Shown piece by piece: positions 6,901 through 7,572 of a stretch of DNA of 7,572 nt (position 1 is the stretch's first letter; the number at the start of each line of letters is the position of its first letter). Under the pieces are notes generated by a model, which had not been told where the DNA came from, searched no databases, and saw only the letters and a program-made list of their open reading frames with translations. A program made the position numbers and the translations under genes. Source of the DNA: Gemmatimonadota bacterium (GTDB taxonomy: Bacteria > Gemmatimonadota > Gemmatimonadetes > Gemmatimonadales > GWC2-71-9); contig QHUE01000219.1 in the NCBI GenBank assembly GCA_003221825.1, positions 1 to 7,572 on the forward strand, read 5' to 3'.

Positions 6901-7340
6901 TCTTTCGCCAGCCGGCCCCGCTCGACCTCCGCCCAATCCTCGAATTCCGTCGCTTCATTGAGAAAGAAGCCGTCGAGGAAGGCGCCGGCGTACAAGTCGG
7001 CGGCCTTCGCTAAGTCGCCGCTGCGCAGCGCCGCTTCAAAGGCTTGGACGTCGCTGGTGACAAAGGCGGGGTTGAGGCGGAGTTCGTTTGAGCCGAGGAA
7101 CAGCCTGTTTGCGTGGAGGTCACGGCGCAGCGCGTAGCACGCCTGCTTGAGTAAGCCACGCGCATGTTTGCTGTCGCTGTCAGGCCACAGGTAGGCGGCG
7201 ATCTTGTCGCGGCTCAGGCCGCGCGGGTGCGCGCCAAGCAGCGCGAGGAGGGCAAGGGTCTTCCGCTGCGCGCCCGCCCCAACACTAGGAGCGCCTTCCT
7301 GCTGCACCGATAACCCGCCGAACGTTCTGAGCTCTAGCAT
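3984..7340 (-). CDS. Soluble SARP/BTAD regulator with AAA ATPase and TPR domains
   Basis: An 1118-residue protein, TGA at 3984-3986. Residues 1-95 are the winged helix and 97-234 the BTAD domain, both closely matching the regulator at 104-2689 (identical MLELRTFGGLS, LWWRRLAAL-like and PLSSRAALGLM blocks). An AAA_16/STAND-type ATPase starts near 258: Walker A GEPGSGKTT (288-296), Walker B VVFLDD followed by HWVD (404-413), and a sensor-like IIATYRP (435-441). After about 630 come helical TPR-like repeats, ending in a block typical of ATPase-TPR proteins of the adenylate-cyclase/MalT-like group (ELHRLKGQLFLS, ELRAATSLARLW, YSWFSEGFDTPDL). No membrane segment is seen, so it is cytoplasmic. The family logic is ATP-dependent, ligand-controlled activation. 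Start ATG 7340 is chosen because the first codons are conserved synonymously with the paralogue; GTG at 7376 is an in-frame alternative that would include the heptads. It is divergent from the lipoprotein at 7437, its probable target. Confidence 0.9.
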   Translation of the reverse strand: MLELRTFGGLSVQQEGAPSVGAGAQRKTLALLALLGAHPRGLSRDKIAAYLWPDSDSKHARGLLKQACYALRRDLHANRLFLGSNELRLNPAFVTSDVQAFEAALRSGDLAKAADLYAGAFLDGFFLNEATEFEDWAEVERGRLAKEVCDVFAKLATRSAAAGDHQTAQRWWRRLAALEPLSSRAALGLMTALAERGEIPEALRHGKAYEALVREELGAPPEPAVAAVLNRLQHEPAAAEGVSSDDLRLAVTSGGRRRTVGYEKQRAMLREGFRAAVAGRGLLMCIAGEPGSGKTTLIEDLLGEVVASGRISHVTRGRCSERLAGSGAYLPLLDALESLLRADTRGAIAHLMQQHAPNWYAQVAPALQTVAQGKAPHVQAASQERLKREINAFFREVCRLRPLVVFLDDVHWVDASTVDILSYVANQMNTAQMLIIATYRPSELQITKHPFGALKLHLQGEGVCQELTLELLTPEDVAEFLDLEFPHHHFPATFARCMHAKTEGSPLFMVDLVRYLRAKQVIVPDNGGWKLAGSLPDLERDLPESARSMIERKIEQLNEDDRHLLTAAGVQGYEFDSTIVTQVLSGAADKIEARLDALDRIHGLVRPLRERAFPDGTPTVRYRFVHVLYQNALYARLAPTRRATLSRNVAEALLAHYGDRSAEVAAELALLLEAARDVPRAVEYFAIAAERAAQVFAHGEAVTLAQRGLGLLQSLPETPERAGRELGLQLRLGYSLMFSRGYTLPESGAAMTRAREICQLLGDSVQIFAAVFGVWAYYLVSAEMRAAREVAQDLVRMSEGVRDPLLVCGAHTAMGSSLHHTAELARASAHFERAMAAHDPQQQAAYVALYKQYLPVYAHGEWLRVLWLLGYPDRALSSLRESFALARATTDPTELKWPLIFGALLHQHRREPERCLELSDQTIAHAGEHGLEAHARWGTLLRGWAIAELGAVDEGIALMQESLVAHRAIRQMIIMPYWLALLAELFAKRGEVEKGLATVDEGLGIVRDTFQPFYEAELHRLKGQLFLSRPDAPAAEAAFQEALTIARRQEAKSLELRAATSLARLWQRDGKRDEAREVLAPVYSWFSEGFDTPDLRDGKALLDELPPGREAARVAPPR
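4009..4026 (+). other. Short hairpin downstream of the lipoprotein operon
   Basis: GCCTCCC (4009-4015) and GGGAGGC (4020-4026) form a 7-bp stem with a TGCC loop, 43 bp past the stop of the lipoprotein at 3273-3965 and inside the last codons of the convergent regulator. No T run follows. It could stabilise or end the operon transcript, but such stems are common by chance in GC-rich coding DNA. Confidence 0.2.
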
Positions 7341-7350
7341 CGAACCCGTC

Positions 7351-7379
7351 TGACCCGTTTTTGACCGGGCCCTCACCGC
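7351..7379 (+). promoter_or_regulatory. Candidate SARP operator of the next cassette: three heptads at 11-bp pitch
   Basis: TGACCCG (7351-7357), TGACCGG (7362-7368) and TCACCGC (7373-7379) are clear direct repeats starting exactly 11 bp apart, cleaner than the aligned set at 2730-2758. The last heptad is 7 bp from TACGTT (7387-7392). The block lies 11-39 bp upstream of the regulator's ATG at 7340, so binding here could also repress or autoregulate the regulator by covering its own start region. Target assignment to the adjacent BTAD regulator is inference. Confidence 0.6.
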
Positions 7380-7386
7380 TCGACCC

Positions 7387-7394
7387 TACGTTAG
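7387..7394 (+). promoter_or_regulatory. Candidate -10 element of the third lipoprotein gene (TACGTTAG)
   Basis: TACGTTAG aligns with TAACTTAG at 2766-2773. It keeps the 7-bp distance to the last heptad and the 23-bp distance from TTTTTG (7357-7363 region), and is followed by the same GCCCTCG and TTCAT sequence. It lies 42 bp before the ATG at 7437. Confidence 0.4.
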
Positions 7395-7425
7395 CCCTCG
7401 GTTCATACGACCGCCATTGAGGCCC

Positions 7426-7432
7426 AAGGAGG
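7426..7432 (+). promoter_or_regulatory. Ribosome binding site of the third lipoprotein
   Basis: AAGGAGG ends 4 bases before the ATG at 7437. It fixes the start of a gene that runs off the right edge. Confidence 0.7.
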
Positions 7433-7436
7433 CTCC

Positions 7437-7572
7437 ATGAAAGGCTCGATCACCACCACCATTCCGCTGCTCGCGTTGGCTGGCGCGCTCGTGGGCTGCG
7501 GCGAGCGCGGGGCGATGACGGCGCCGGCGCCAGCCGGTGTGGCTGCCGCATCAACTGCACTTGTCGTTGATC
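7437..7572 (+). CDS. N-terminus of a lipoprotein, paralogue of the gene at 2823-3260 (partial)
   Basis: Forty-five codons are visible before the edge: MKGSITTTIPLLALAGALVG, then Cys 21, then GERGAMTAPAPAGVAAAST and ALVVD. The lipobox is LVGC and there is a clear SPII signal. The post-lipobox segment matches the lipoprotein at 2823 in pattern (GC-[SG]-[DE]-R-x-A-x-TAP, then AST-AL about ten residues later). It occupies the same place, directly across a matching control region from a BTAD regulator. I infer that it is the first lipoprotein of the next cassette. The mature domain is beyond the window, so its length, cysteines and any second operon gene cannot be judged. Confidence 0.75.
   Translation, partial: MKGSITTTIPLLALAGALVGCGERGAMTAPAPAGVAAASTALVVD

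Noticed and set aside
3984..7340. AAA-BTAD protein as an adenylate cyclase or serine/threonine kinase
   Set aside because: The C-terminal TPR block resembles that found in cyclase-linked ATPase proteins, but no cyclase catalytic domain or kinase motifs are present; the N-terminal part is a BTAD DNA-binding module.
1..7572. Insertion sequence, integron, CRISPR or phage elements
   Set aside because: No transposase or integrase coding, no terminal inverted repeats and no regularly spaced exact repeats were seen. The repetition comes from duplicated genes and promoters.

Overview
The window is GC-rich bacterial DNA from a Gram-negative-type envelope organism, since it holds three Sec/SPII lipoprotein signal peptides. 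The BTAD-type regulators beginning MLELRTFGG, fused either to a membrane segment plus TolB-like/TPR region or to an AAA ATPase plus TPR region, together with short lipoproteins starting GCS[DE]RN, best resemble Gemmatimonadota. That placement is from family resemblance only; there is no rRNA or other phylogenetic marker here.

Layout from left to right: (1) 1-38, the last codons of a + strand gene whose C-terminus (SGAPLATWPQ) nearly matches that of the 230-residue lipoprotein further right (SGAPTAVWPQ). (2) 63-82, a perfect inverted repeat between convergent genes. (3) 104-2689, minus strand, a membrane-anchored SARP/BTAD regulator with a TolB-like domain and TPRs. (4) 2690-2822, a divergent control region. 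(5) 2823-3260 and 3273-3965, plus strand, two lipoprotein genes 12 bp apart, almost certainly one operon. (6) 3984-7340, minus strand, a second BTAD regulator with an AAA ATPase and TPRs. (7) 7341-7436, a second divergent control region aligning with the first. (8) 7437 to the right edge, plus strand, the start of a third lipoprotein resembling the first.

The main point is that this is not a random gene order. It is a repeated cassette of about 3.9 kb: a minus-strand BTAD regulator, a divergent control region, a small lipoprotein and then a lipoprotein ending SGAPxAxWPQ. One full copy is present, with the tail of the previous copy at the left edge and most of the next copy at the right. Both control regions carry three heptads spaced 11 bp apart, with a TAnnTTAG element 7 bp beyond the last heptad. 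That geometry is the one known for SARP-activated promoters, and it points toward the lipoprotein genes. The inferred model is that each BTAD protein activates its own divergent lipoprotein operon. The two regulators share a nearly interchangeable DNA-binding half but carry different signal-input halves. What the lipoproteins do is unknown.
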